Shown piece by piece: positions 8,060 through 15,862 of a stretch of DNA of 16,139 bases. The translations under genes were made by a program, and so were the position numbers. The notes below the pieces were generated by a model. The model saw only the letters and a program-made list of their open reading frames with translations. It made no database searches and had not been told where the DNA came from. Source of the DNA: Akkermansiaceae bacterium (GTDB taxonomy: Bacteria; Verrucomicrobiota; Verrucomicrobiia; Verrucomicrobiales; Akkermansiaceae); the NCBI GenBank assembly GCA_023301335.1, contig JALZVA010000200.1:1-16139 (forward strand), written 5' to 3'. Every line of letters begins with the position of its first letter. Position 1 is the stretch's first letter.

Positions 8060-9592
8060 ATGCACACCTCTTCTTTTTTTTCAGCACTTCTCCTTTGCTC
8101 TAGCTTTATTGCTTCCGCACAAGTTGAACAGACAGTGAACCAAGATAGCGTCATCTTCAAAGATGGAGGCAACCTTTATGGTAAATTTCAAGGCTTTGAC
8201 TCAGAAGGTAAAATCCAATGGAATAGGGATAAAGCTGATGGAGCACAAAACTTCCCTACTGATGAAATCTCACAAATTAGCATTAATGGAGGTAAACCTG
8301 TTAATAGCGCTTCAACCACCTCTTATATTGAACTCACAAATGGAGATTTATTACCAGGGACTATAAGCTCCCTCAGTGATGACGAAGCGATACTCACAAC
8401 CAGCTACAGTGGAGAGCTAAATATAGCGCGTAAGTTTATCCGCTCCTATCACCCCTCTCCACATGGAAGTGCACTCATCATCAATGGATTCGGAAAGCAC
8501 TCTGGCTGGGAAAGTAAACCCTTCCTCTTTAACCCCCGCTCCACTCAAACTAATAAGATTAAAAAATGGGAGCTCCATGGGGCTTCCTACTATACAAATT
8601 CATTTGGAACATCCATGCTGATAAACCCAAAGATAAAACATCCAGATGATCTTGTCATTAAATTTGACTACGCATACCAGGGTAAACCTTCTCTCAACCT
8701 CGCTTTTTTCGCCGATATGCAGAATGATGTCAGTACCCACAAAAAGGAAGCAGACCAGCCCGAGGATAATGCTGAAAAGCCAGAAAATGCCAAAGAAGAT
8801 GAAGGTGAAAAAGATAATAACTTCGTCCCTTTCTCTTCAAGAAAATCGGGAGTCGCTAATTCCTTCGGCAACTGCCTAGCCCTCACCATCGGTTCCAATT
8901 TCAACAGCCTTTCAGCCTGTGGGGTTAGTGAAGACAATTCTATATACAGCACGAGACAAGAGTCTAGTATTCCTAGAACGTATAGCACTCCGATCGTTTC
9001 CCAACATAAAGTCGAAATTCGCGCCAGCCGTAAACGTAGGCAAGTCTCTCTATTTATTGATGACAAGCATACCTCCGATTGGAGTATCAGCGAAAAGTCT
9101 TTCCCAACAACGGGCTCTCAGCTCGGATTCTACACACACAGTGGAAGCCAAGGAAATATTAGAGTCTCTAACCTACTTATCACAAAATGGCACGGTGTAT
9201 TCGACTCCCCTGCATCCATGCAAAGCCCTCATAAAGATATCGTCTTAATGTCCAATCATACGGATAGGATCGCTGCAGAGGTTTCCATACTTTCTCCTAC
9301 AACATTTGCACTGAAAACCTCATACGCAGATTTCAAGACTCCTCAAGAAAATGTAAAAACGATTAATTTTTCTACGGAAAACCTCGAAGATATTCCCCTT
9401 ATAGATCGTAGCTGCTCTTTCCTGTTCTTCAATCAGGCCTCGGTCACTGGACAACCTATTTCATCAGAAGGCGGAAAGCTCAATATTAAAACCAACTACA
9501 CAGAGAACGTCCAGATCCCCATCACAGAACTTAGAGGTATCATTTTTGAAGAAGTCCCAAGTCTTATCAAATCTTGGTCTAACAAATTTTAA
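8060..9592 (+). CDS. Secreted beta-repeat/jelly-roll/beta-repeat protein, paralogue 1
   Basis: This 510-residue exported protein has no recognised function. A signal peptide (cleavage near SAQVEQ, about residue 20) is followed by two small beta units. The first is near 27-77 and the second (ELTNGDLLPGTISSL) near 89-134. A predicted LamG or concanavalin-like jelly-roll domain spans about 140-380, opening with NGFGKHSGWE and ending with GNIRVSNLLITKWHG. Two further beta units lie at about 392-440 and 454-500. The same order appears in the next two genes, so the three arose by tandem duplication. Peculiar to this copy is a charged Glu/Asp/Lys-rich insert (about 225-260) inside the jelly roll. 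Jelly-roll domains of this kind often bind glycans or proteins, so a surface or periplasmic binding role is possible but unproven. The ATG is 4 bases after the previous stop, without a Shine-Dalgarno sequence. Confidence 0.75.
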   Translation: MHTSSFFSALLLCSSFIASAQVEQTVNQDSVIFKDGGNLYGKFQGFDSEGKIQWNRDKADGAQNFPTDEISQISINGGKPVNSASTTSYIELTNGDLLPGTISSLSDDEAILTTSYSGELNIARKFIRSYHPSPHGSALIINGFGKHSGWESKPFLFNPRSTQTNKIKKWELHGASYYTNSFGTSMLINPKIKHPDDLVIKFDYAYQGKPSLNLAFFADMQNDVSTHKKEADQPEDNAEKPENAKEDEGEKDNNFVPFSSRKSGVANSFGNCLALTIGSNFNSLSACGVSEDNSIYSTRQESSIPRTYSTPIVSQHKVEIRASRKRRQVSLFIDDKHTSDWSISEKSFPTTGSQLGFYTHSGSQGNIRVSNLLITKWHGVFDSPASMQSPHKDIVLMSNHTDRIAAEVSILSPTTFALKTSYADFKTPQENVKTINFSTENLEDIPLIDRSCSFLFFNQASVTGQPISSEGGKLNIKTNYTENVQIPITELRGIIFEEVPSLIKSWSNKF

Positions 9593-9603
9593 TTACCTTT
9601 CCT

Positions 9604-10875
9604 GTGAGATTAATTTTTCTATTTATTTGCCTCATTTCTACTTGTCTGGCTGAAGACCAGCTCACCCTCAAAACCGGTGAAATCATCCGAGGATCTATAC
9701 AGTCAATCAGCACGGATAATACCATCACGCTAGAGCACATTGCTGCAGAGCAGGGTTTAAAAATAAACGCCCTCTCCACAGACCGTATTGATCTTAATAT
9801 CACTCCAACAAAATTTAAAAAAGCTGAAGCTCTTGTCTCCTTTACTAACGGAGACAACCTCTCTGGGCAGGTCACTAGCATTAGTCCTAATAGTATCAGA
9901 TTTGCCAGTCAATTTGGAAAAGAGTACACCATTCCCCGTTCTAAAATTGACACCTTGAGCTTCGGAGACTCTATCAGCACCCCTCTCTTTGACCTGAATC
10001 AAAGCCCTAAGATTTTCGAAACTTCTACGGGCTGGGAACTTCAGAATAGAACACTCAAGGCAACATCAACTTCCATGATGTGGCAAGCGTTCGACCTCAC
10101 TCCAGATTTCATTATCAAATTTAACATCGCTTGGCAAAGCTCTCCTAATTTAACACTTCATCTAGGTGCTAACAACACGATCAATTCAACCTCAAACCCC
10201 CGCTACATCGTCAATTTTAACAACCGCGTCCTGAACTTTGAAAGCATTAACAGTACTCAAAAAAGAGGAACACGAACCCCCTCTGTCAGAGCAAGCACCT
10301 CGCTCACCAGCTACAAAGAAAAAGAAGTCGCTGTCGAGCTCAGAGTATCTCGTTCATCAGGGAATATAATTTTATTTTTAAATGGGGAAAAAATACATAA
10401 TGCATTCTTTGATACTGCGGACTCCACGGGTAACTACATTGGCATCCAGAACCAATCTAGAAATAATGCACATACCATTTCCAACTTACACATCTCTACT
10501 TGGGATCAACAAATTCAAAGAACGCATAAAAAAAATTCCACACATACCTTCATCGCCCTTAACAATGGCGACACTCTCACCGGCAAACTAAGCAGCTCTT
10601 CTCAAAAAAATAATATCCTCCATTACGCCATGAACTATGAGCATAGTAATGAGAATATTCTACACCCTCAGCATGATATCAAAATCATCCATTTTAAAGA
10701 AACTGCCTCAGAGAACTCTACTAATACAGAACTCAAAGCCTCTTTACTTAAAGGCAACGTAAAATTAACACTCTCTAACATCTCCATGGAAAAAGGGCTA
10801 ATCAAAGCCACCCACCCAGTCCTTGGAGAAATATCTTTGGAGAAAAAACACTTCCGCACTCTTGAACTCAACTAG
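9604..10875 (+). CDS. Secreted beta-repeat/jelly-roll/beta-repeat protein, paralogue 2 (GTG start)
   Basis: The shortest of the three paralogues (423 residues) starts with GTG. No in-frame ATG is nearby, and the GTG gives a compact signal peptide (MRLIFLFICLISTCLA, then Glu). Beta units are seen at about 17-65 (LKTGEIIRGSIQSIS) and 74-120 (FTNGDNLSGQVTSIS). The predicted jelly roll covers about 130-305, from STGWELQNR to ISNLHISTWD. Two beta units follow at about 315-365 (LNNGDTLTGKLSSS) and 373-423. It lacks the charged insert of paralogue 1. There are 11 bases before and 13 after to the neighbouring genes, so it is very likely cotranscribed with them. The stop is TAG, unlike the TAA of its plus-strand neighbours. 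Function is unknown; the family logic is the same as in the adjacent copies. Confidence 0.75.
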   Translation: MRLIFLFICLISTCLAEDQLTLKTGEIIRGSIQSISTDNTITLEHIAAEQGLKINALSTDRIDLNITPTKFKKAEALVSFTNGDNLSGQVTSISPNSIRFASQFGKEYTIPRSKIDTLSFGDSISTPLFDLNQSPKIFETSTGWELQNRTLKATSTSMMWQAFDLTPDFIIKFNIAWQSSPNLTLHLGANNTINSTSNPRYIVNFNNRVLNFESINSTQKRGTRTPSVRASTSLTSYKEKEVAVELRVSRSSGNIILFLNGEKIHNAFFDTADSTGNYIGIQNQSRNNAHTISNLHISTWDQQIQRTHKKNSTHTFIALNNGDTLTGKLSSSSQKNNILHYAMNYEHSNENILHPQHDIKIIHFKETASENSTNTELKASLLKGNVKLTLSNISMEKGLIKATHPVLGEISLEKKHFRTLELN

Positions 10876-10888
10876 ACTTCATCTACCC

Positions 10889-12283
10889 ATGCTCAAATTC
10901 TCTGCACATCTCATCACTGTCTGCTACTTCTACACAGCAATGGCATACTCATACGCTCAGGAAGCAAAACTTGAGTTAATCAATGGTGATACATGGCAAG
11001 GGGAAATCGTAAAGCTCTCTCCTCAATTTCTCCACTTTAAACATGACGCCTTTAAATCAGAATCTCAGACACATGTTCTAAAAACTGAAAAAATACGCTC
11101 TATTGTCTATACGAATCAAAACAATGAATCTTCATCCAGTATCGGTGCTCATCTCAGAATGTTTGGTCGAATCCATGAAGAAATCCCTCTAGACCTCTAT
11201 AAAGGTTCTATCCAGTCCATCGACAAGGACCGCATCATTCTCAACACTTCTTATGCAGGAGCACTACCCATCCATAAAAATTTCGTCCAAAAACTCCAAA
11301 TATTTAATAACAATGAAATCATCCTAAATGGTCTCGGTAGCCTATCAGACTGGAAGACCAACAGTAGTGACTATAACATCACTGAAGAAGGTGAATCTTT
11401 CACCTTCCATAGAACTCCATCAGGCCCAGTTTCCAGAGGCATCCACAAAGAAATCAACCTAACAAAAAATTACCAACTTAACTTCACTTTTGACACAGGT
11501 AAGAATACCCGTTCCAAATCCGCAAACGACCCCAGGATAGACATCACCCTAAATGCAAATGAAACCGGAATTAGAGCAAAAAATTCAATCGTTCTGAGTG
11601 CCACTCATAATCAAATTTTCGCCTCTTACACAGACGACTTTAACGTCAGAGCAACCATAGGAAAGTCTCCGTTCCCTGCCCATCTAAAGTTAAAAGATTC
11701 TCTCAATTATTCTGTTTATGTTGATACTGAAAAAAGCACTTTTTCATTTTATATCGAAGGTAATCCTATTTTTAAAAAATTAAGCCTAGGACGCCTAAAT
11801 GCTTCTAAAATTGAAAAATTCTTCAGCTTTAAAACGCAAAGCTATGTTCCTTGTAAACTCTCAAACTTCCAAATTAAACGCTGGACTGGCCCTCTTCCCA
11901 CACCAGCAAACTCACAAGATAACATCCCACTCACTGGCCAAATCGGCAAAGCCATCACACTCCAAAATGGTGACATCATCTACGGTTCTATTGACAGCAT
12001 CGATAACGAAATCGCATCCATAAACACCAAGTATGGTAAGTACAAATTACGTTTAAATAAAATATCCTCATTAGATTTGGGAATAACAGAAAACAATGAA
12101 ATTGCGATGGAGAAAAATGATGCCCGACTTACATTTCTAGACGGAAGTAAATTCATCATCAAAATAGAGCATATCGAGAATGGAAAAATTCGAGGTAGTA
12201 GCGATTGCTTCATTGGCTCTCAAGAATTTGATATCTCAACACTCACCCGCATTGAGTTCGAAAAATCCATCTACGTTTATTAA
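10889..12283 (+). CDS. Secreted beta-repeat/jelly-roll/beta-repeat protein, paralogue 3
   Basis: This is the third tandem copy, 464 residues with the start chosen here. A longer reading from TTG at 10823 would overlap the previous gene and put 22 polar residues before the signal sequence. The ATG at 10889 instead begins a normal signal peptide (MLKFSAHLITVCYFYTAMA, cleavage near SYAQ). Beta units lie at about 27-75 (LINGDTWQGEIVKLS) and 100-135 (LYKGSIQSIDKDRIILNTSY). The predicted jelly roll spans about 145-345, opening with LNGLGSLSDWK and closing with LSNFQIKRWTGPL. Two further beta units lie at about 355-400 (LQNGDIIYGSIDSID) and 405-460. The sequence is strikingly AT-rich: one 60-base line, 11761-11820, hand-counts to about 25% GC. 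selA follows after 27 bases. Function is unknown. Confidence 0.75.
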   Translation: MLKFSAHLITVCYFYTAMAYSYAQEAKLELINGDTWQGEIVKLSPQFLHFKHDAFKSESQTHVLKTEKIRSIVYTNQNNESSSSIGAHLRMFGRIHEEIPLDLYKGSIQSIDKDRIILNTSYAGALPIHKNFVQKLQIFNNNEIILNGLGSLSDWKTNSSDYNITEEGESFTFHRTPSGPVSRGIHKEINLTKNYQLNFTFDTGKNTRSKSANDPRIDITLNANETGIRAKNSIVLSATHNQIFASYTDDFNVRATIGKSPFPAHLKLKDSLNYSVYVDTEKSTFSFYIEGNPIFKKLSLGRLNASKIEKFFSFKTQSYVPCKLSNFQIKRWTGPLPTPANSQDNIPLTGQIGKAITLQNGDIIYGSIDSIDNEIASINTKYGKYKLRLNKISSLDLGITENNEIAMEKNDARLTFLDGSKFIIKIEHIENGKIRGSSDCFIGSQEFDISTLTRIEFEKSIYVY

Positions 12284-12310
12284 CTACAATAACCTTCATT
12301 TACTGATCCC

Positions 12311-13678
12311 ATGTCCGTTAAACATCTTCCTTCTGTTGAGAAGGTCACGCAATCGCTCGAAGAAGACATCCTCCTTCCCAAAGCTCTCATCACACAATTC
12401 GTCCGCAGCTCTATCCATACATGGAGGCAGAAACTCTTAGCAGGAGAGGACGCAGACCAGCAAACTATTCTTGCCGATATCAGGCAATCCCTCATGGATT
12501 TCTCTATCAGCCGCTTACAGCCAGTCATCAATGCCACAGGCGTGCTGATCCATACTAACCTCGGACGTTCACCCATGGGCGCACGCTCGGCCGAGGCTCT
12601 CTCTAATATCGCCTCAGGGTACTGCAATTTAGAATTTAACCTCACAGACGGTCAGCGTGGAAAACGTGGTGGCTACATTGAAACCGCTATGGCAACACTC
12701 CTAGGGGCACCTGCAGCAGTCGCGGTCAATAACTGTGCTGCTGCTCTCGTGCTAGCACTCCGGTATTTCACCAAAGGGGAGAAAAAGGAAGTCATCGTTT
12801 CTAGAAGTGAACTCGTAGAGATTGGAGGAGGATTCCGTATCCCTGAAATCATGGAGACCTCTGGAGCCACTCTTGTAGAAGTCGGAGCCACCAATAAAAC
12901 CCACCTCCACGACTATGAGTCCGCTATCACAGAGAACACCGCACTCATCCTTAAAGTGCACCGCTCTAATTTTTACATTGAAGGCTTCACCGATGAGCCT
13001 GAGATCACAGAACTCAGAGACCTTGCTAAGAAGCACCAGCTCCCACTCATGCAAGATATTGGTTCCGGAGCAGTGATGCACACAGACGAACTCGCACCGA
13101 TCGATCACGAACCCACTCCTCAAAAATCTCTCAAAGATGGCATCGAGCTCATCTGCTTCTCAGGAGATAAGCTCCTAGGCGGCCCTCAGTCTGGTATCCT
13201 AGCTGGACATTCCGAGCATATCATGGGAATCAAAAAAGAGCCCTTCTTCCGTGCTGTCCGCTGTGACAAGTTGATTCTCACTGTGCTCCAAGAGTGTATT
13301 GACTCCTACCTAGAGAGCCTCTCTTCCAAGGATACATCAAACGTCCCTATGCTGGATTTCATGCGAAAGCCCGCAGAGGAAATCCACGCCCGCGTCTCTG
13401 CTGCCGTAAGCCTCCTCAAAGAAACCGCAGCGGATATTCAAATCGTAGAATCTATTGCCCGCACAGGAGGAGGCACCATGCCTAAGGCAGAGATCCCCTC
13501 CGCAGCACTCTCTATCAAACCCTCTCAAATGAGTGTCACTAAATTTGCCACAAAGCTTCGCTTAGAACACCAAATTGTAGGCTACACAGAAAATAACAGA
13601 TACAGCTTTGATCTCAGAACTCTCTTCCCTCATCAAGACCAGCAGCTAGTCGATGCTATCAAGACAGTCCTTCTGTAA
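12311..13678 (+). CDS. selA: L-seryl-tRNA(Sec) selenium transferase
   Basis: This PLP enzyme converts seryl-tRNA(Sec) to selenocysteinyl-tRNA(Sec) using selenophosphate, allowing UGA to be read as selenocysteine. At 455 residues it nearly matches E. coli SelA (463). The N-terminal tRNA-binding region typical of true SelA is present (LPSVEKVTQSLE near residue 6). So is the signature INATGVLIHTNLGRSPMG (about 75-92). The PLP lysine is Lys287 in FSGDKLLGGPQ. The complete N-terminal domain argues against a SelA-like PLP enzyme of another function. The gene sits 27 bases after a secreted-protein gene with no Shine-Dalgarno sequence, so it may be transcribed with that block. Neither selB nor tRNA(Sec) is visible, and no gene here continues convincingly through an in-frame TGA. 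Its 3' end overlaps the convergent phosphoesterase gene by 20 bases. Confidence 0.93.
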   Translation: MSVKHLPSVEKVTQSLEEDILLPKALITQFVRSSIHTWRQKLLAGEDADQQTILADIRQSLMDFSISRLQPVINATGVLIHTNLGRSPMGARSAEALSNIASGYCNLEFNLTDGQRGKRGGYIETAMATLLGAPAAVAVNNCAAALVLALRYFTKGEKKEVIVSRSELVEIGGGFRIPEIMETSGATLVEVGATNKTHLHDYESAITENTALILKVHRSNFYIEGFTDEPEITELRDLAKKHQLPLMQDIGSGAVMHTDELAPIDHEPTPQKSLKDGIELICFSGDKLLGGPQSGILAGHSEHIMGIKKEPFFRAVRCDKLILTVLQECIDSYLESLSSKDTSNVPMLDFMRKPAEEIHARVSAAVSLLKETAADIQIVESIARTGGGTMPKAEIPSAALSIKPSQMSVTKFATKLRLEHQIVGYTENNRYSFDLRTLFPHQDQQLVDAIKTVLL

Positions 13679-14495
13679 GCACCTTCTCTCCCCCTGCCCC
13701 CATGTGCACCCCATCCACAGAGGTAATCTGCCCCCCATCAAGCTTAATCACCGCGTAGCCTGCCTGCTTCAACGGATCTTCAGAAAACATTCCGCAAGAT
13801 CCGCAGTTCACCGCATTTCCTAATCTCCAACGGATATGCTTGTGCCCATGTAGATACACCACTGGTGGATACTGTCTCACAATGCTCTTCAAGGCTGCTC
13901 TCCCTAGCAACTCATGTTGAGGGTCAACAGCAACCGTATCGGGGTAATCAATCGGGTAATGTCCCACTAAGATAACTTCTTTATCGGTAAGGCCCGCAAG
14001 CGTCTCCTCTAACAAATTCTCTAAATCGGAGTTAAACATCCCATTAGAACGCAGCATGAAGGCACATGAGGCATCAAAGGCTACCACCACCCTATTCCCT
14101 TCAAGCTCTGTCACCCGCACGCCATCAATTTTTGCATAAGGGAATGCTTCACCATACCAATCCTGTCGTGTCGCCTTTGTGGTGTACCGATCATGATTTC
14201 CAGGGATGATAATCAACCGCTCCTTCCACTTCTCATAAAGAGGCGTAAACATTTCTGCGGCTCCTTTAAATTCGGACTTTAACGACGCCGTTGTAAGGTC
14301 ACCAGAGAAGACCACCAAGTCAGCATCTTCTTCCAAGATATGATCCAACACCTGCTGACCTAAGTACTTTGGAAATTTCTTCCTTCGGTTCAGCATCAAA
14401 TTGACCGCTCCTAAATACCGTTTTGGGTAAAATGGATCATAAAGTGCCAGAGGGTTCCGCCAAACATGGATATCACCAAAGTGTATAATCTTCAT
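13659..14495 (-). CDS. Calcineurin-like metallophosphoesterase
   Basis: This 278-residue protein is predicted to be a cytoplasmic phosphohydrolase with a two-metal site; no signal peptide is seen and the substrate is unknown. All standard motifs are present: GDIH (Asp8, His10), GDL (Asp66), GNHD (Asn100, His101), GHYP (His179) and HGHKH (His216, His218). The start at 14495 is supported by AGGAG six bases upstream, placed within the end of the upstream gene. The two genes are separated by a single base, so translation is probably coupled. The TGA stop lies inside the 3' end of selA on the other strand. The next in-frame codon after TGA is TAG, so selenocysteine read-through is not indicated. 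Pairing with a phosphatase-fold protein suggests a shared pathway for a phosphomonoester or phosphodiester, but this is inference. Confidence 0.87.
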   Translation of the reverse strand: MKIIHFGDIHVWRNPLALYDPFYPKRYLGAVNLMLNRRKKFPKYLGQQVLDHILEEDADLVVFSGDLTTASLKSEFKGAAEMFTPLYEKWKERLIIIPGNHDRYTTKATRQDWYGEAFPYAKIDGVRVTELEGNRVVVAFDASCAFMLRSNGMFNSDLENLLEETLAGLTDKEVILVGHYPIDYPDTVAVDPQHELLGRAALKSIVRQYPPVVYLHGHKHIRWRLGNAVNCGSCGMFSEDPLKQAGYAVIKLDGGQITSVDGVHMGAGGEKVLTEGLS

Positions 14496-14496
14496 T

Positions 14497-15855
14497 CTAT
14501 TCTCCTACTAATAAGGCTTTAATCGCTCCATACACATCCTGAGCAGTGCTCACCACAGGGCTCGACTCCGCAGCTATCCACAGTGGCCGTTCTCCCGCCT
14601 CCACCGCATCTCGACCGTGTGACCCTTTTACTAAACCAGCGTCCAGAGGGATCACATCTAACAAGCACTTCAAGCCCAATTTCTTTTTCGCTAAAAACCC
14701 ACCTACCTTAAGCACTGGGAATTTAATCTCTGGATCCATAAACAGTTCCACAGGGTCATAGCCAGGCTTTCGGTGGATATCCACACACCTCGCAAAGTCT
14801 GGTGCCTTAGCGTCATCAAGCCAGTAGTAATAAGTAAACCAGGCATTCGCTTCCGCCACCGCTACCAGATCGCCTCCTCTTCGTTTCCCTTCACCTTCCC
14901 AAATTCCATCTCTGACTTCCTCTACCCCGTCCACACTTTCCACCAACGCGCGCACCTCATCTAACAAAGAGTCATCTAACACATAAATATGTGCCACCTG
15001 ATGATCCGCTACGGCAAACACCTTAGACTGCCCATATTCTAAACGCTCTAAACCAAGCTCATCCTTGATACTCAACCAGCCTTTTTCCCGAAAGACGCGG
15101 TTCAGATGAACGGCCTTATCCACTTGAGAGATTCCGTACTCAGAAACCAATGCCACCTGCACTCCCCGGCCTTCGAAAAAATCTATTAAATCACCGACCA
15201 CCCTATCAATCGCAGCTAACTCAGGAATCACCTCCGCACCTTCTGGTCCATACTGCTGTAGACAATAGTCGAGATGAGGAAGATAGACTAAGTTCAGTGT
15301 CGGGCTTTGCCTCTTCTCTATCCACTGTGCCGACTGAGCAATCCACTCGGATGATTCAATCCCTGCACGTGGGCCCCAGAATGCAGGAAAAGGAAACTCC
15401 CCAAGGTCTTGCTTCATCTCCTCACGCATCTCCATCGGTTGCGTATGCACATCGAAAAATTTTCTTCCATCGGCTGGGTAAATCGGACGTGGGGTGCAGG
15501 AAAAATCAACCTCTGCATACATATTATACCACCAAAACATCTTCGCCACGGTAAAACTCGGATCGCTCTCTCTCATCTCATCCCACAGCTTCGGAGCCTT
15601 CACTACATGATTACTTTGCTTCCAGAAGAACACCTCTGAGTAATCCCTATCATACCATCCATTCCCCACAATCCCATGCTCACTCACAGATTTCCCCGTT
15701 ACATAGGTCGATTGTGCCGTGCACGTCACTGCAGGAAATTCAGGGGTAAACACATCACAGCGGTTACGCTCTAAAAACGCCTTTATTCTCGGAGTCTTAT
15801 CTCCGATCAGATTCGTGGTTAATCCCACCACATTTAATACTGCCACACGCTGCAT
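14497..15855 (-). CDS. Alkaline phosphatase superfamily / nucleotide pyrophosphatase-like protein
   Basis: The 452-residue protein has the fold signature of type I phosphodiesterase/nucleotide pyrophosphatases. The nucleophile segment is FPAVTCTAQSTYVTG (likely Thr44), followed by EHGIVGNGW (59-67). Several canonical metal ligands are changed. The usual Asp of the first strand motif is Val10 in VLNVVGL. The Asp-His pair is Glu239-Tyr240 in VSEYGI. Asp196 is kept, but the His four residues later is Gln200 in HLDYCLQQYGP. His413 remains in KGSHGRD. I recall a bacterial subfamily with exactly these variants, some near ebo-type clusters, but could not check this and see no ebo neighbours. No signal peptide is apparent, so it is probably cytoplasmic. 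It is the first gene of a two-gene operon and lacks a Shine-Dalgarno sequence; its possible promoter is so close that the message may be leaderless. Reaction and substrate are unknown. Confidence 0.83.
   Translation of the reverse strand: MQRVAVLNVVGLTTNLIGDKTPRIKAFLERNRCDVFTPEFPAVTCTAQSTYVTGKSVSEHGIVGNGWYDRDYSEVFFWKQSNHVVKAPKLWDEMRESDPSFTVAKMFWWYNMYAEVDFSCTPRPIYPADGRKFFDVHTQPMEMREEMKQDLGEFPFPAFWGPRAGIESSEWIAQSAQWIEKRQSPTLNLVYLPHLDYCLQQYGPEGAEVIPELAAIDRVVGDLIDFFEGRGVQVALVSEYGISQVDKAVHLNRVFREKGWLSIKDELGLERLEYGQSKVFAVADHQVAHIYVLDDSLLDEVRALVESVDGVEEVRDGIWEGEGKRRGGDLVAVAEANAWFTYYYWLDDAKAPDFARCVDIHRKPGYDPVELFMDPEIKFPVLKVGGFLAKKKLGLKCLLDVIPLDAGLVKGSHGRDAVEAGERPLWIAAESSPVVSTAQDVYGAIKALLVGE
14502..14506 (-). 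promoter_or_regulatory. Ribosome binding site AGGAG for the metallophosphoesterase gene
   Basis: On the minus strand AGGAG lies six bases before the ATG at 14495, inside the last codons and stop region of the upstream gene. It is the only clear Shine-Dalgarno sequence at correct spacing among the genes whose starts are in this window, and it fixes the start of the downstream gene. Confidence 0.75.
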
Positions 15856-15862
15856 AAATAGA

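Noticed and set aside
10823..10888. Longer N-terminus for paralogue 3 from a TTG start
   Set aside because: It overlaps the previous gene and places 22 polar residues before the signal peptide; the ATG at 10889 is better.
12752..13123. 123-codon open frame on the minus strand
   Set aside because: It is antisense to the well-conserved middle of selA and shows no recognisable features.
13656..13661. TGA stop of the metallophosphoesterase as a selenocysteine codon, prompted by nearby selA
   Set aside because: The next in-frame codon is TAG and the protein already has full length.
13679..13745. Terminator after selA
   Set aside because: C-rich stretches are present but no stem-loop with a T-run was found; the sequence is coding on the other strand.
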